DNA of 64,000 bases from Imhoffiella fuscus (GTDB lineage: Bacteria > Pseudomonadota > Gammaproteobacteria > Chromatiales > Chromatiaceae), in the NCBI RefSeq assembly GCF_042682685.1, contig NZ_JBHUHX010000052.1, forward strand, positions 1 to 64,000, in the 5' to 3' direction. Under the pieces are notes generated by a model that did no database searches, was not told where the DNA came from, and saw only the letters and a list, made by a program, of their open reading frames with translations. A program made the position numbers and the translations under genes. Shown here piece by piece: positions 19,246-28,796 of the stretch. The stretch's first letter is position 1. Each line of letters opens with the position of its first letter.

Positions 19246-19272
19246 CCTGGGTGGAGCGCAGCGAAACCCAGG
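19246..19272. repeat. REP-like palindromic repeat, copy 1
   Basis: A 27-base imperfect palindrome beginning CCTGGGTGGAGC and ending GAAACCCAGG. It forms a hairpin with CCTGGGT/ACCCAGG arms. A second copy differing at one internal base lies at 57306-57331. Here it sits just after the stop codon of the AI-2E/PerM gene. Confidence 0.75.
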
Positions 19273-19308
19273 ATGAGCACGCCTCGGCGGCATACCCGGG
19301 CGCCCGCT

Positions 19309-20259
19309 TCAGCCGTCCGCGCCGCCTCGGTATTTCTTTTCGCAGCGCACGACCAGGTCGACCGTGACCTGAGGCATGCCCTCCTTCGCCGCCTCTTTCT
19401 CGATAATGCGGCGGATCATGGGACGGATGAACACCGGGGCCTCGTGGACCCGATCCTGCGCGTCGGCGTTCCAACCGACCCCGAGCTTTTTATTGAACCA
19501 GCTTCCCGGCGGCGGGGGTGGTTCGATCGTATCGGCGATCGAGAGACCCGGATCGCCGCCGAAGGCCGCCTCGGCCAGGACGTTGGACATGGTCTCGCCG
19601 AAGGCCCGGGTGAAGACCGGAAAGGCGGGATCGTTGCGGAAGATCTCCTTCTTGAGCTCCAGGATGGTCTGGCGACGCGCCTGGACCGAGGCCGGATCGG
19701 AATCGCGCCCAATCGGTTCGATGTAGCTCCTCACCCAGGTCTCGACGACCGCCTGATAGGCGGCGAAGAAACCCTCAGGATCGAGCGGCTTGAAGGCACA
19801 GTGCAGCATGTAGGGAGAGGAGACCGCACTCAGCCATTCGAGCGGGGTATCGGGAAGGTCGAGTACGGGCCGATAGGTCTCGGCGACGCTACAGAAGGGG
19901 CTCAGGTCCATCCCGGACGAGCTGGGCGCCAGATCCAGCGTCAGCAGCGTCCGCTCGGGCGGCATGCCGCCGACGTGCAGCAGAAAGGCGGGAATGTCGA
20001 ACTCGACCCGTGGAAAGGCGAAGATCACCAGGCCGACACGGCCGGGTTTGAGCGAATACTGGCTCACCATCACACGGTCGAGCTTCTCGCCGCAATAGAC
20101 CCGCGCCCGGCTCCAGATTCGCTTTCCCGGACTCTCGCGCCGGGCGTTGTATTCGGTGAAGTCCTCCAGGTCGAGAGAGGTCTTCAGTCGATCGAGGAAC
20201 AACGCCTCATGGCGATTCCAGGTCGTCGCATCGGGCTCAGCCGGTCTGTCCGCGCTCAT
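19309..20259 (-). CDS. Bilin-reductase-like protein fused to a PCP-reductase domain
   Basis: A protein of 316 residues from the ATG at 20259, which follows GAGG five bases upstream (a longer frame to 20319 lacks such a site). Residues about 10-240 resemble ferredoxin-dependent bilin reductases: a FAFPRVEFDIPAFLLH strand, then a DLAPSS turn, then SPYMLHCAFKPLDPEGF, and finally RNDPAFPVFTRAFGETMSNV, which aligns with the ND..(R)xVLExAFGE region of PcyA. Residues about 265-312 are a PCP_red domain (WNADAQDRVHEAPVFIRPMI then RRIIEKEAAKEG), otherwise found at the end of the dark-operative protochlorophyllide reductase subunit BchB. Inferred role: reduction or handling of a bilin or chlorophyll-type tetrapyrrole. 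The substrate is unknown. The next gene downstream of its own promoter region is the SNF2 helicase, which is unrelated. Confidence 0.8.
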   Translation of the reverse strand: MSADRPAEPDATTWNRHEALFLDRLKTSLDLEDFTEYNARRESPGKRIWSRARVYCGEKLDRVMVSQYSLKPGRVGLVIFAFPRVEFDIPAFLLHVGGMPPERTLLTLDLAPSSSGMDLSPFCSVAETYRPVLDLPDTPLEWLSAVSSPYMLHCAFKPLDPEGFFAAYQAVVETWVRSYIEPIGRDSDPASVQARRQTILELKKEIFRNDPAFPVFTRAFGETMSNVLAEAAFGGDPGLSIADTIEPPPPPGSWFNKKLGVGWNADAQDRVHEAPVFIRPMIRRIIEKEAAKEGMPQVTVDLVVRCEKKYRGGADG

Positions 20260-20348
20260 CTCCACCTCTTCATCGGACTCAAGGGCGAGGACTATAGCCG
20301 TGGCGGGGGGCATCGCCAAGTTAAACCATCAGGAATCCCGAGCCCGGA

Positions 20349-23300
20349 TCAGAGCGCCTGATCCCGAATCAGCGACAACATCTCATCGTAACTGAGGCGT
20401 CCGCCGTCGCCCGTGCCTTCCAGCAATCCGTCGGCGAGGTCGCGCTTGGAGGCGTGCAGGGCGAGGATCTTCTCCTCGATCGTGCCCTTGGTCACCAGGC
20501 GGTAGATGGTCACCGGACGCTCCTGACCGATGCGGTGGGCGCGATCGCTGGCCTGGTCCTCGACCGCCGGGTTCCACCAGGGATCCATGTGGATGACGTA
20601 GTCGGCGGCGGTCAGGTTGAGGCCGGAACCGCCGGCTCGCAGACTGATGAGGAAGAGGTCGCCCTCGCCGGCCTGGAAGGCGGCGACGGCGGCCTTGCGC
20701 TTGTTCTCGGGCGTAGAGCCGTCGAGGTACTGGTAACCGATTCCGCGCGCGTCGAGATAGGCACGAATGATGGAGAGATGGTCGACGAACTGGCTGAACA
20801 CCAGGGCCTTGTGGCGGTTGTCGAGCAGATCGTCGAGGATCTCGCCGAAGGCGTCCAGCTTCGCGCTCGACAGTTCGCTGTCGGGCAGGACCAGCTTGGG
20901 ATGGCAGCAGACCCGGCGCAGACGCATGATCTCGGCGAGCAGTTGCATGCGCTTCTGCCCCGGATTGGCGTCCTCGGTTTCGAGCCGCTCGATGGCCTCG
21001 CGACGCACGGCCTCGTAGAGCGCGGCCTCGGCCTGTCCCAGCTCCAGCTCGATGGCGATCTCGGTACGCGGCGGCAGCTCGGTCAGCACCTCGCTCTTGA
21101 GTCGGCGCAAGATGAAGGGGCGCAACAGCTGACGCAGCCGCTGACGCGCACCCGAGTCCTGATGCTGCTCGATAGGGTTGGCGAAACGCCGGTTGAAGGC
21201 TTCGAGCGAGCCGAGCAGTCCGGGATTGATGAAGCGAAACAGGTTCCAAAGCTCGCCCAGATGATTCTCGATCGGCGTGCCCGTGGTGATCAGACGGAAT
21301 CCGGCTTCGAGCTTCATGATCGCCTGCGAGCGCTTGGTCATGGCGTTCTTGAACACCTGGGCCTCGTCGGCCACGATAGTCGCCCAACGCAGCCCGGCGA
21401 GCCGCTCCCCCTCGGTCTGCACCAACCCGTAGCTGCAAACGATGAGATCGAAGGGACCGGCCGACTCCAGCATCTGCTCGCGGTCGCCGTCGCCGAAGCG
21501 CTTGGGATTCAGGGTCGGCGCGAAACGGCGAGCCTCGGAGATCCAGTTGGAGCAGACCGACATGGGTGCCAGCACCAGGGTCGGCCCCTCGGTCGCACGC
21601 GAGAGCACCAGCGCCAGGGCCTGTAATGTCTTGCCGAGCCCCATGTCGTCGGCCAGACAGGCTCCAGCGCCCCAGTGGGCCAGACGCGCCAGCCAGCGGA
21701 AGCCCTCGACCTGATAGTCGCGCAGCTCGGCCTGGAGGGTCGAGGGCAGGCTCGGCTCCAGGTCTCGAACCTCGGCCAGTCGCTTCAGGGTCGCCTGCCA
21801 ATGGGCGTTCTTCTTGACCGACATCCCGTCCAGATTCTCGTCGATGACGCCTGCCGCCAACGGATGGAACCGGCCGTCCTTGTCGGTCAGCCCGGCGAGA
21901 TTCTCCAGACGACGGCGCAAGGCATCGCTCAACACCATGAACTCGCGCTCGCCGAGCCGCACGAAACGCCCCGGAGACTCCTGGACCAGCTCCAGGAGCT
22001 GCTGCATGTTCAGCACGCGACCGTCGTCGAGATCCAGCTCGCCCTCCAGTCCCAACCAGTCGCGCTGTTTGTTCACACCCACCCGCATGCTCGACGGGGT
22101 CAGCTCGGAGGTGAGACCGATACGCTTGCCCTCGGGCCATCGCAATGCGACGGCATCGCCAAGCGCATGCAACTGCTCCAGCGCGGTGAGCGCCTCCTCG
22201 GGATCCTCCAGGGTCCAGGTCCAGCCGCTGTGTCCGGCAAGGATCGGACAGGCGTCGAGCACCCTTTTGGCCGCGCGGCGCTCGGCGACCAGATCGCGGG
22301 TGGTCTGAACCGACCGGCCGTCGATCTCGGCGAAGAGCGTCGCCATGCCCTGCCCCGGCGCCATGCGCGGCCCCTCGTCACCGAGCGGATGCATGAAGAG
22401 TTCGAGCGTCAGCCCCTCGCCGAGCGGACTCAGATGCACGCGCGGCAGACAGTCGGCCTCCTGAGTCTCGGCCAGATGCTCGGTTCCACCGATGGCCGAA
22501 TGCACGGTGAGCAGCGGGGCGATCGCGGCGATGCCCTCAAGAACCTTCTCCTTGCCGGCATGCGGAACGGCGAGTCCATCCGCCCCCAGGATCTCGCCGA
22601 TACGCCGGTGCGAGGCGTCGAACTGGATCAGTCGCAGACGCTGGCCCGCTTCATCCTGAAGCAGCAGATTCGATCCCTCGGGGGGAAAGGGCGCGATGCG
22701 CAGCAGCAGATCGCGCTCGCGTTCGAGCACCTCCAGCGCAGGTCCAGCCGCCACCAGCTCGACCGGCTTGTCCATGACTCCGGGCCGAAAGAGCCGAGGA
22801 TGCCCCACGGCACCGAGCAGCGCTCCGTCCGAATCCAGGCTGTAATAGACGCGTCCGTAGCTGTACCAGCCCTCCTCGCGCTCCTTGGTCATGCCCGAGA
22901 GGATGCGTCTATCCTCCTCCGTGAGATAGTCGAACTCCTCGCGCGACTCGGCCAATCGCTGCAGCGCCACCGGACGCCCCTGGGTCCAGCCACCGCGCTT
23001 GGTGCGTTTCTGCTCGCGCGGCTCCAGCACGGCGCGGCAGCCATAGCGGTTCAGCACCCAGCACATGCGCCGATCGGATGCGTTCTGCGTATCCCCCTTG
23101 GCATCCGACTTCGCGTGGCCTCCGGCGCCCAGACCCTTCAGCGCATCCAGCGCGATCTCCCAGGTCGACTTGGGCGAGATCAGACCGGCGAACGTGGACA
23201 ATCCCGCTGGACGCGGCAGCAGACCGTCCAGCAGTGGCTTGCGGCCCAGGGCGGACATCAGGTCCGCGAACTCCCAGGCATACCAATGCACCCCCGCCTT

Positions 23301-24497
23301 GATGGCGGTCCGACACTGACCGGCCAGCGCATCCAGCGCCTCCTCGCGAGGGTATTCGCCCAGCCAATGGCGCGCGAGCGATTGAAAGAGCAACTCGGGG
23401 GGACCTAGCCGCCGCAAATCACGCGTCAGCCAAATTGCATCCTGAAACCGCAGCCGCCCGCCCAGCACATCGGCCAGGCTGTCGAGAATCCGAAAGACCG
23501 AACCGAAGGTATCCGGCACCTGGCTGCGCGCGGCGATCTCGGCCTGACGCTTCACCGTGTCGATATCGCTCGGTGCACCCCGGCGCAGCAGCGCGAGCAG
23601 ATAAAACATACCCGGAACGCCGGGAATATGGAGATTGCGCTTGCGCGTTTGACGCTTCAATGTCGACAGATAGAGTTCGAAGACCCCGAGCGCCTCGTCC
23701 TGCCGGCCTTGAACGAAATGGAGCCAGCCGATCAGTGGCAATGCCTGGGGAACGACCCGATCGGACAGGATGCCTCCAGCCTGCGCCAGCTCGCCACACA
23801 AGAGATGGCGCTCGGCAAGCGCCAGGGCCGCATCGATATGCTCTTGCGCCAAAGGCGTCAGCATACCGACCGCGAGCGCGTCGAAGTCGGGATCCAAAGC
23901 CAGCGCATAGGCCTCGTCCAACAGCTTGGGAGCGAACACCAAGATCCGCAGCGACGGCGGCAAACTCTTGAGCCAGTCGGGGTCCGACGAGCGGAGACAT
24001 ATCTTGACCAGCTCCTGGACCTCAGGATAGGAAACCGGGCGCTCAGTCCCCCTGCCCTCCAGCCCCAACAGCCGCCGCACCTCGGGCTCGTTGCCGCCAT
24101 AGAGCGCATTGCGCAGCCGTCGCGTCACCCTGTAGGCATCCGGGGTCTCCCAGGAATTGCGCGGTCGGCTGCTTACCTCGGCCTCGCCCGCCGCACGGAT
24201 CTTCTCGAAGGTGCCCTCGCGCACCGTCTCGCGGGTCAGGATCTCCACCAGCGACGGGGCGCAGATCAGACCTTGACGCGCACGGTCGAGAACCCCCGCG
24301 TCGAGTAGACGCTCGCGCAGCGGCTTGGCCACCTGTACCGATAAGAACTGTCCCTCCTGACCGCGCCACGCGAGCCGCCTCAGGATCGCCTGCAGGGTCG
24401 TCTGATTGATGGGCTCATAGACCACGGACAGGACTTGCAGGATACGTCGCTCGTCGAGGGTCAGGGCATGAAGGGCTTCGATCGAACAGGTCATCAA
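20349..24497 (-). CDS. SNF2/SWI2-type helicase
   Basis: A very large protein (1382 residues). The N-terminal 900 residues have no recognised domain but look globular. The helicase core lies at about residues 930-1370: Walker A DDMGLGKTLQ (about 950), Walker B DEAQ (about 1045), motif III TGTPIENHLGELWNLF, and the C-terminal motifs LRAGGSGLNLTAADYVIHMD and DRAHRIGQERPV. The SNF2 family uses ATP to translocate on double-stranded DNA. Bacterial members such as RapA recycle RNA polymerase, but this protein is longer and RapA-specific features were not seen. Two adjacent ATG codons (24497 and 24494) could start it. Confidence 0.92.
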   Translation of the reverse strand: MMTCSIEALHALTLDERRILQVLSVVYEPINQTTLQAILRRLAWRGQEGQFLSVQVAKPLRERLLDAGVLDRARQGLICAPSLVEILTRETVREGTFEKIRAAGEAEVSSRPRNSWETPDAYRVTRRLRNALYGGNEPEVRRLLGLEGRGTERPVSYPEVQELVKICLRSSDPDWLKSLPPSLRILVFAPKLLDEAYALALDPDFDALAVGMLTPLAQEHIDAALALAERHLLCGELAQAGGILSDRVVPQALPLIGWLHFVQGRQDEALGVFELYLSTLKRQTRKRNLHIPGVPGMFYLLALLRRGAPSDIDTVKRQAEIAARSQVPDTFGSVFRILDSLADVLGGRLRFQDAIWLTRDLRRLGPPELLFQSLARHWLGEYPREEALDALAGQCRTAIKAGVHWYAWEFADLMSALGRKPLLDGLLPRPAGLSTFAGLISPKSTWEIALDALKGLGAGGHAKSDAKGDTQNASDRRMCWVLNRYGCRAVLEPREQKRTKRGGWTQGRPVALQRLAESREEFDYLTEEDRRILSGMTKEREEGWYSYGRVYYSLDSDGALLGAVGHPRLFRPGVMDKPVELVAAGPALEVLERERDLLLRIAPFPPEGSNLLLQDEAGQRLRLIQFDASHRRIGEILGADGLAVPHAGKEKVLEGIAAIAPLLTVHSAIGGTEHLAETQEADCLPRVHLSPLGEGLTLELFMHPLGDEGPRMAPGQGMATLFAEIDGRSVQTTRDLVAERRAAKRVLDACPILAGHSGWTWTLEDPEEALTALEQLHALGDAVALRWPEGKRIGLTSELTPSSMRVGVNKQRDWLGLEGELDLDDGRVLNMQQLLELVQESPGRFVRLGEREFMVLSDALRRRLENLAGLTDKDGRFHPLAAGVIDENLDGMSVKKNAHWQATLKRLAEVRDLEPSLPSTLQAELRDYQVEGFRWLARLAHWGAGACLADDMGLGKTLQALALVLSRATEGPTLVLAPMSVCSNWISEARRFAPTLNPKRFGDGDREQMLESAGPFDLIVCSYGLVQTEGERLAGLRWATIVADEAQVFKNAMTKRSQAIMKLEAGFRLITTGTPIENHLGELWNLFRFINPGLLGSLEAFNRRFANPIEQHQDSGARQRLRQLLRPFILRRLKSEVLTELPPRTEIAIELELGQAEAALYEAVRREAIERLETEDANPGQKRMQLLAEIMRLRRVCCHPKLVLPDSELSSAKLDAFGEILDDLLDNRHKALVFSQFVDHLSIIRAYLDARGIGYQYLDGSTPENKRKAAVAAFQAGEGDLFLISLRAGGSGLNLTAADYVIHMDPWWNPAVEDQASDRAHRIGQERPVTIYRLVTKGTIEEKILALHASKRDLADGLLEGTGDGGRLSYDEMLSLIRDQAL

Positions 24498-24627
24498 TAG
24501 GGCTATGCAGAGAATTTAGATTAAAGCGGCCAGCGCGAAGTGTAGCGCCACGCCGCTGACAAGCCCTGCCCTGCGGCAGGACAGGTCTCATGGGACCAGG
24601 ATTTGGCCCCATTGTGGAGTGAAGCCT

Positions 24628-26274
24628 TCAGGCACCGCGATGCTGGATGAAATGCTCCAACAGGGCCCGTGTCGAGGAATCGTGGTCGGCCGTCACCTTA
24701 CCCGCTCGAATCTCGTCGAGGATGACGTTGGCCAACTTCTTCCCCAGTTCCACGCCCCACTGGTCGAACGAGTTGATGCCCCAGACGACCCCCTGGGTGA
24801 AGATGCGATGCTCGTAGAACGCGACCAGGGCGCCGAGCGTCTGGGGCATCAGGCTGTCCATGAGGATGCTGTTGGTCGGACGGTTTCCGGGGAAGGTTCG
24901 ATGGGGTGCGAGAAAACGCGCCTTCTCTTCCGCCATACCGGAGCCCAACATCTCGGCCAGTGCCTCGTCATGGGTGCGCCCGCGCATCAGTGCCTCGGTC
25001 TGGGCAAAGAAGTTGGCCATGAACTTGGGATGATGGTCGCCCAGTTCGTTGTGGCTGTGGATGGCCCCGATGAAATCGGCCGGGATCATCTGGGTGCCCT
25101 GATGGATGAGCTGGTAGAAGGCGTGCTGACCGTCGGTGCCGGGCTCGCCCCAGACCACGGGTCCGGTGCTGTAGTCGACCGCAACGCCCTCTCGGGTCAC
25201 GCCCTTGCCGTTGCTCTCCATGTCGCCCTGCTGCAGATAGGCCGGCAGAAAGCGCAGCGACTGGTCGTAGGGCAGCACGGCATGGGTGCGGGCGCCGGCG
25301 AAGTTGGCGTACCAGAGCCCAATCAGGCCCATGAGGGCCGGCATGTTCTCGCGCAGATCGGCTGAGCGGAAGTGCTCGTCCATGGCATAGGCGCCGTCGA
25401 GCAGTTCGAGAAAACGATCGAACCCGACAGCAAGGGCGATCGGCAGCCCGATCGCCGACCAAAGCGAATAGCGCCCTCCGACCCAGTCCCAGAAGCCGAA
25501 CATGTTGGCGGTATCGATACCGAAGGCCGCGACCTTCTCGGCGCTGGTCGAGACCGCCACGAAGTGCCGGGCGACGGCCGCCTGGTCGCCGAGCGCGGTC
25601 AGCAGCCAATCGCGCGCGCTGGCGGCATTGGTCATGGTCTCCTGGGTCGTGAAGGTCTTGGAGGCGACGATGAAGAGCGTGGTTGCGGGATCCAGCGGAC
25701 GGACGGTCTCGACCAGGTGGGTGCCATCGACGTTGGAGACGAAATGCACCCGCAGATTCTCGCTCTGATAGGGGGCGAGCGCGGCGCAGATCATCTTTGG
25801 CCCCAGGTTGGACCCGCCGATACCGATGTTGACGACGTCGGTGATGCGCTCGCCCGTGTAGCCTCTCCAGTCGCCCGAGCGCACGCGCCCGACGAAGGAC
25901 TCCATACGCGCAAGCACCCGATTGACCTCGGGCATCACATCCTCGCCGTCGACCAGGATCGATCGGTTGGAGCGATTGCGCAGCGCGATATGCAGCACGG
26001 CGCGCCCCTCGGTGTTATTGATCGACTCGCCCTCGAACATACGTCGGATCCAGCCCTGGAGATCCACCGTCCCGGCGAGTTCGATCAGTCGGTCGAGCGT
26101 CTCCTGGGTGACGAGATTCTTCGAGTAATCGAGGCGCAACCCGGCGACCTCCATGGTCATGGCCTTGGCCCGCCCAGGATCGTCGGCGAAGAGGTCCGGC
26201 ATACGCACCGTCTTCATCGTCTCCCAATGGCTTTGAAGCGCTTTCCACTGCGGAGTCTCGTTTACGAGCGACAT
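24628..26274 (-). CDS. pgi: Glucose-6-phosphate isomerase
   Basis: A protein of 548 residues interconverting glucose-6-phosphate and fructose-6-phosphate. The ATG at 26274 is preceded by AGGAGG nine bases upstream, so the much longer open frame to 26568 is not the gene. PGI signatures are present: DVVNIGIGGSNLGPKM, FIVASKTFTTQETMTNA, the second signature GVVWGINSFDQWGVELGK near the end, and the catalytic Glu/His/Lys neighbourhoods (e.g. GAIHSHNELGDHHPKF). It is divergent from glgA. Both belong to carbohydrate storage and mobilisation in a phototroph. Confidence 0.97.
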   Translation of the reverse strand: MSLVNETPQWKALQSHWETMKTVRMPDLFADDPGRAKAMTMEVAGLRLDYSKNLVTQETLDRLIELAGTVDLQGWIRRMFEGESINNTEGRAVLHIALRNRSNRSILVDGEDVMPEVNRVLARMESFVGRVRSGDWRGYTGERITDVVNIGIGGSNLGPKMICAALAPYQSENLRVHFVSNVDGTHLVETVRPLDPATTLFIVASKTFTTQETMTNAASARDWLLTALGDQAAVARHFVAVSTSAEKVAAFGIDTANMFGFWDWVGGRYSLWSAIGLPIALAVGFDRFLELLDGAYAMDEHFRSADLRENMPALMGLIGLWYANFAGARTHAVLPYDQSLRFLPAYLQQGDMESNGKGVTREGVAVDYSTGPVVWGEPGTDGQHAFYQLIHQGTQMIPADFIGAIHSHNELGDHHPKFMANFFAQTEALMRGRTHDEALAEMLGSGMAEEKARFLAPHRTFPGNRPTNSILMDSLMPQTLGALVAFYEHRIFTQGVVWGINSFDQWGVELGKKLANVILDEIRAGKVTADHDSSTRALLEHFIQHRGA

Positions 26275-26620
26275 TTGATGGGCCCTCCTGATCGATGAAT
26301 CTGTTATTTGGATGAAACCGAACCCGGATGAGACCGGATCCGCGATCCGATGCCGATCGAACCACATGCGATTCGGGCGCATTGGACCACAGTCGTCTGC
26401 GTCAAGCGATGCCGGCGCGGCCATCGCGCCGTGCGGCGGCACACCAGGATCTCCGACGCTGAGCTTGCTCGACAAGCAGGTGCAACCCGACGACGCCGAA
26501 GCGGGCCGCCCAGTCAGACGCGCAGTTACCGCCAACCCGAGCAAGTGTGCTAACGTGATGTCTACCATGCATTTCCCACCGCACCCTTAACGCCCCTCCC
26601 GCTGGAACGCAGAGACCTCG
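26275..26620. other. Divergent intergenic region between pgi and glgA
   Basis: About 346 bases between two divergent carbohydrate genes. It contains the strong ribosome binding site of pgi (AGGAGG at about 26284-26289 on the minus strand). Open frames cross it on both strands, but none has a start signal or a recognisable product. No operator or promoter could be assigned with confidence. Confidence 0.4.
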
Positions 26621-28156
26621 ATGGAGCAGTCACCCAACCAATTCCCCCATCCCGCCTGGAGTCGGGACCGTCAACGCATTCTGTTGGCCAGCAGTGAGGC
26701 ACACCCCTTCATCAAGACCGGCGGACTCGGCGATGTCGCTGCCAGCCTGCCGATCGCCTTGCGCCAACTCGGACACGACGCACGACTCATCCTTCCGGGC
26801 TATCCACTGGCAACGCGCCAACTGCGCGAGCCCAAACCGTTGTGCGAGTTCAGGATCCCCAACTGCCGCACCAGCGTGCGACTGCTGGAGGGACGCCACC
26901 CGGATGCCGATCTTCCGGTGTATCTGGTCGATGCCCCCGAGTATTTCCATCGCGAGGGCAATCCCTACACCGACCTCAGCGGACGCGACTGGGGCGACAA
27001 CGCGGAACGCTTCCTGCTGTTCTGCCGCGTCATCGCCCAGACCGCTCAGGGCCTGCCCGGGATCGGCTGGCGGCCCGACGTCCTGCACTGCAACGATTGG
27101 CAGACCGGACTGGCGCCGGCCCTGATGCAGGACCTGCCGGAACATCCGGCTCGGATCTTCACCATTCACAATCTGGCCTACCAAGGACTTTTCGACCGCG
27201 CCACCTTCGACCGGCTTGGGCTGCCCCCGGCGCTCTGGAGCCTGTCCGGGCTCGAGTTCCACCAGCGGCTGTCCTTCATCAAGGGCGGAATCGCCTTCTC
27301 GGACCGCGTCAACACGGTCAGCCCCACCTACGCCGAAGAGGTGCGCACGCCACGCTTCGGTTGCGGATTGGACGGTCTGCTGCGCCAGATCGGCAACCGC
27401 TTCAGCGGCATCCTCAACGGCATCGACTATGAGGTCTGGGACCCGGCGACCGACCCGCTGATCCTACAGAACTACGATCGGGAGCGCTTCGGGCTCAAGG
27501 CCGAGAACAAGCTCGACGCGCAGCGCGAGTTCGGCCTGCCGCGTAGCGAGGACGCCTTCGTGCTGGGCTATATCGGGAGACTGGTCGAACAGAAGGGCGT
27601 GGATCTCATCCAGGCGATCCTGCCGGAGCTTCTCGGCGATCCCCGGATCCAGATCATGATCGTCACCTCGGGCGAACGCCATGCCGAACAGGCATTGCTC
27701 GACATCGCGAGCCAATTCCCACGCCAGGTCGGCGTCTTCATCGGCTACGACGAGATCAGGGCGCACCGCATCGAGGCCGGCTGCGACAGCTTCCTGATGC
27801 CATCGCGCTTCGAGCCCTGCGGGCTGAACCAGATGTACAGCCTGCGCTACGGGACCCCACCCATCGTCCACCGCACCGGCGGACTGGCGGACACGGTCAC
27901 GCAGACCACCCAGGAGACGCTGGCCGCCGGGACCGCGACAGGCTTCCTGTTCCACGAGCCGCAACCCCAGGCGCTACTCGGCGCGATTCGCCAAGCGGTC
28001 GCACTCTATCGCGACGACCCGGACGGCTGGCGGCGGCTGGCCACCAACGGCATGACCCAGGACCTAAGCTGGGAGGCCAGCGCGCAACGCTATCTCCAGC
28101 TCTACACGGACGCCATTCTCGAACGCCAGTCGCCAGTCGAGGCCGCCTCGGCCTGA
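26621..28156 (+). CDS. glgA: Glycogen synthase (ADP-glucose)
   Basis: A 511-residue GT5-family glycosyltransferase that extends glycogen from ADP-glucose. The ADP-glucose binding motif KTGGLGDV is at residues 32-39. Also clear are SSEAHPFIKTGG, the central YIGRLVEQKGVDLI, and the C-terminal SRFEPCGLNQMYSLRYGTPP with its catalytic Glu region, followed by RTGGLADTV. The length is slightly above the usual 475-490 because of a short N-terminal lead. It ends in a strong shared terminator and is divergent from pgi. Glycogen storage is common in purple sulfur bacteria. Confidence 0.97.
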   Translation: MEQSPNQFPHPAWSRDRQRILLASSEAHPFIKTGGLGDVAASLPIALRQLGHDARLILPGYPLATRQLREPKPLCEFRIPNCRTSVRLLEGRHPDADLPVYLVDAPEYFHREGNPYTDLSGRDWGDNAERFLLFCRVIAQTAQGLPGIGWRPDVLHCNDWQTGLAPALMQDLPEHPARIFTIHNLAYQGLFDRATFDRLGLPPALWSLSGLEFHQRLSFIKGGIAFSDRVNTVSPTYAEEVRTPRFGCGLDGLLRQIGNRFSGILNGIDYEVWDPATDPLILQNYDRERFGLKAENKLDAQREFGLPRSEDAFVLGYIGRLVEQKGVDLIQAILPELLGDPRIQIMIVTSGERHAEQALLDIASQFPRQVGVFIGYDEIRAHRIEAGCDSFLMPSRFEPCGLNQMYSLRYGTPPIVHRTGGLADTVTQTTQETLAAGTATGFLFHEPQPQALLGAIRQAVALYRDDPDGWRRLATNGMTQDLSWEASAQRYLQLYTDAILERQSPVEAASA

Positions 28157-28187
28157 ACCCCATTTCGGCGCCTAACGCCAAAAGACA

Positions 28188-28227
28188 TGGCCTAGCCCCG
28201 GTCCGTTGAAGGACCGGGGCTAGGCCA
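28188..28227. terminator. Bidirectional terminator between glgA and panD
   Basis: A perfect 17-bp stem (arms 28188-28204 and 28211-28227, beginning TGGCCTAGCCCC) closes a six-base loop, GTTGAA. It lies between the convergent genes glgA and panD and would serve both. Confidence 0.9.
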
Positions 28228-28259
28228 TTGAGCAAGGCGCAATCGCCCCGTGGCGCCGA

Positions 28260-28640
28260 TCAGGCGGCCTGAGCGGGAATGGCGTCGCCGGTGCGGATCA
28301 CACGGTTCTGCTCGTTGAGGTAGACGAGACTCGGCTTGTGCGCGTCGGCCTCGGCCTCCGTCATGGTGGCGAAGGCGCAGATGATGACGCAGTCGCCCGG
28401 ATCCGCCTGATGGGCCGCCGCGCCGTTCACCGAAATAACCCGCGAACCGGCATCGGCTCGAATGGCATAGGTCGTGAACCGCTTGCCGTTGGTCACGTTG
28501 TAGATCTGAATCTGCTCGTACTCGCGGATTCCGGCTAGATCCAGCAGATCCTCGTCGATAGCGCAGGAACCCTCGTAATCCAATTCCGAATGCGTCACGC
28601 GAGCGCGATGCAGCTTGCACTTCAGCAAGGTTAGTTGCAT
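28260..28640 (-). CDS. panD: Aspartate 1-decarboxylase (pyruvoyl enzyme precursor)
   Basis: A protein of 126 residues that makes beta-alanine for pantothenate. It starts MQLTLLKCKLHRARVT, and AGAGGA lies eight bases before the ATG. The self-cleavage site is Gly24-Ser25 within YEGSC, where Ser25 becomes the pyruvoyl cofactor. The segment VNGAAAHQADPGDCVIICAF is also conserved. It follows panC on the same strand after a gap of about 156 bases, so it may have its own promoter. Confidence 0.96.
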   Translation of the reverse strand: MQLTLLKCKLHRARVTHSELDYEGSCAIDEDLLDLAGIREYEQIQIYNVTNGKRFTTYAIRADAGSRVISVNGAAAHQADPGDCVIICAFATMTEAEADAHKPSLVYLNEQNRVIRTGDAIPAQAA

Positions 28641-28796
28641 TGACTCAATCCTCTCAAAGGCCCCGATGGCCACGTCTTCAGGCATTCAGAAGGGAAAACG
28701 CGATGAAGACTCTAGTGTTTCAATTTCCGACAAGTTTACCGCAGCGTTTGCTGCAATGCAGCACTTACCCCTTCCCAATGGGCGGCACTGCCCCAG

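Noticed and set aside
21675..23408. A 577-codon plus-strand frame inside the SNF2 gene
   Set aside because: It is an antisense shadow with no motif. The minus-strand frame carries all helicase motifs.
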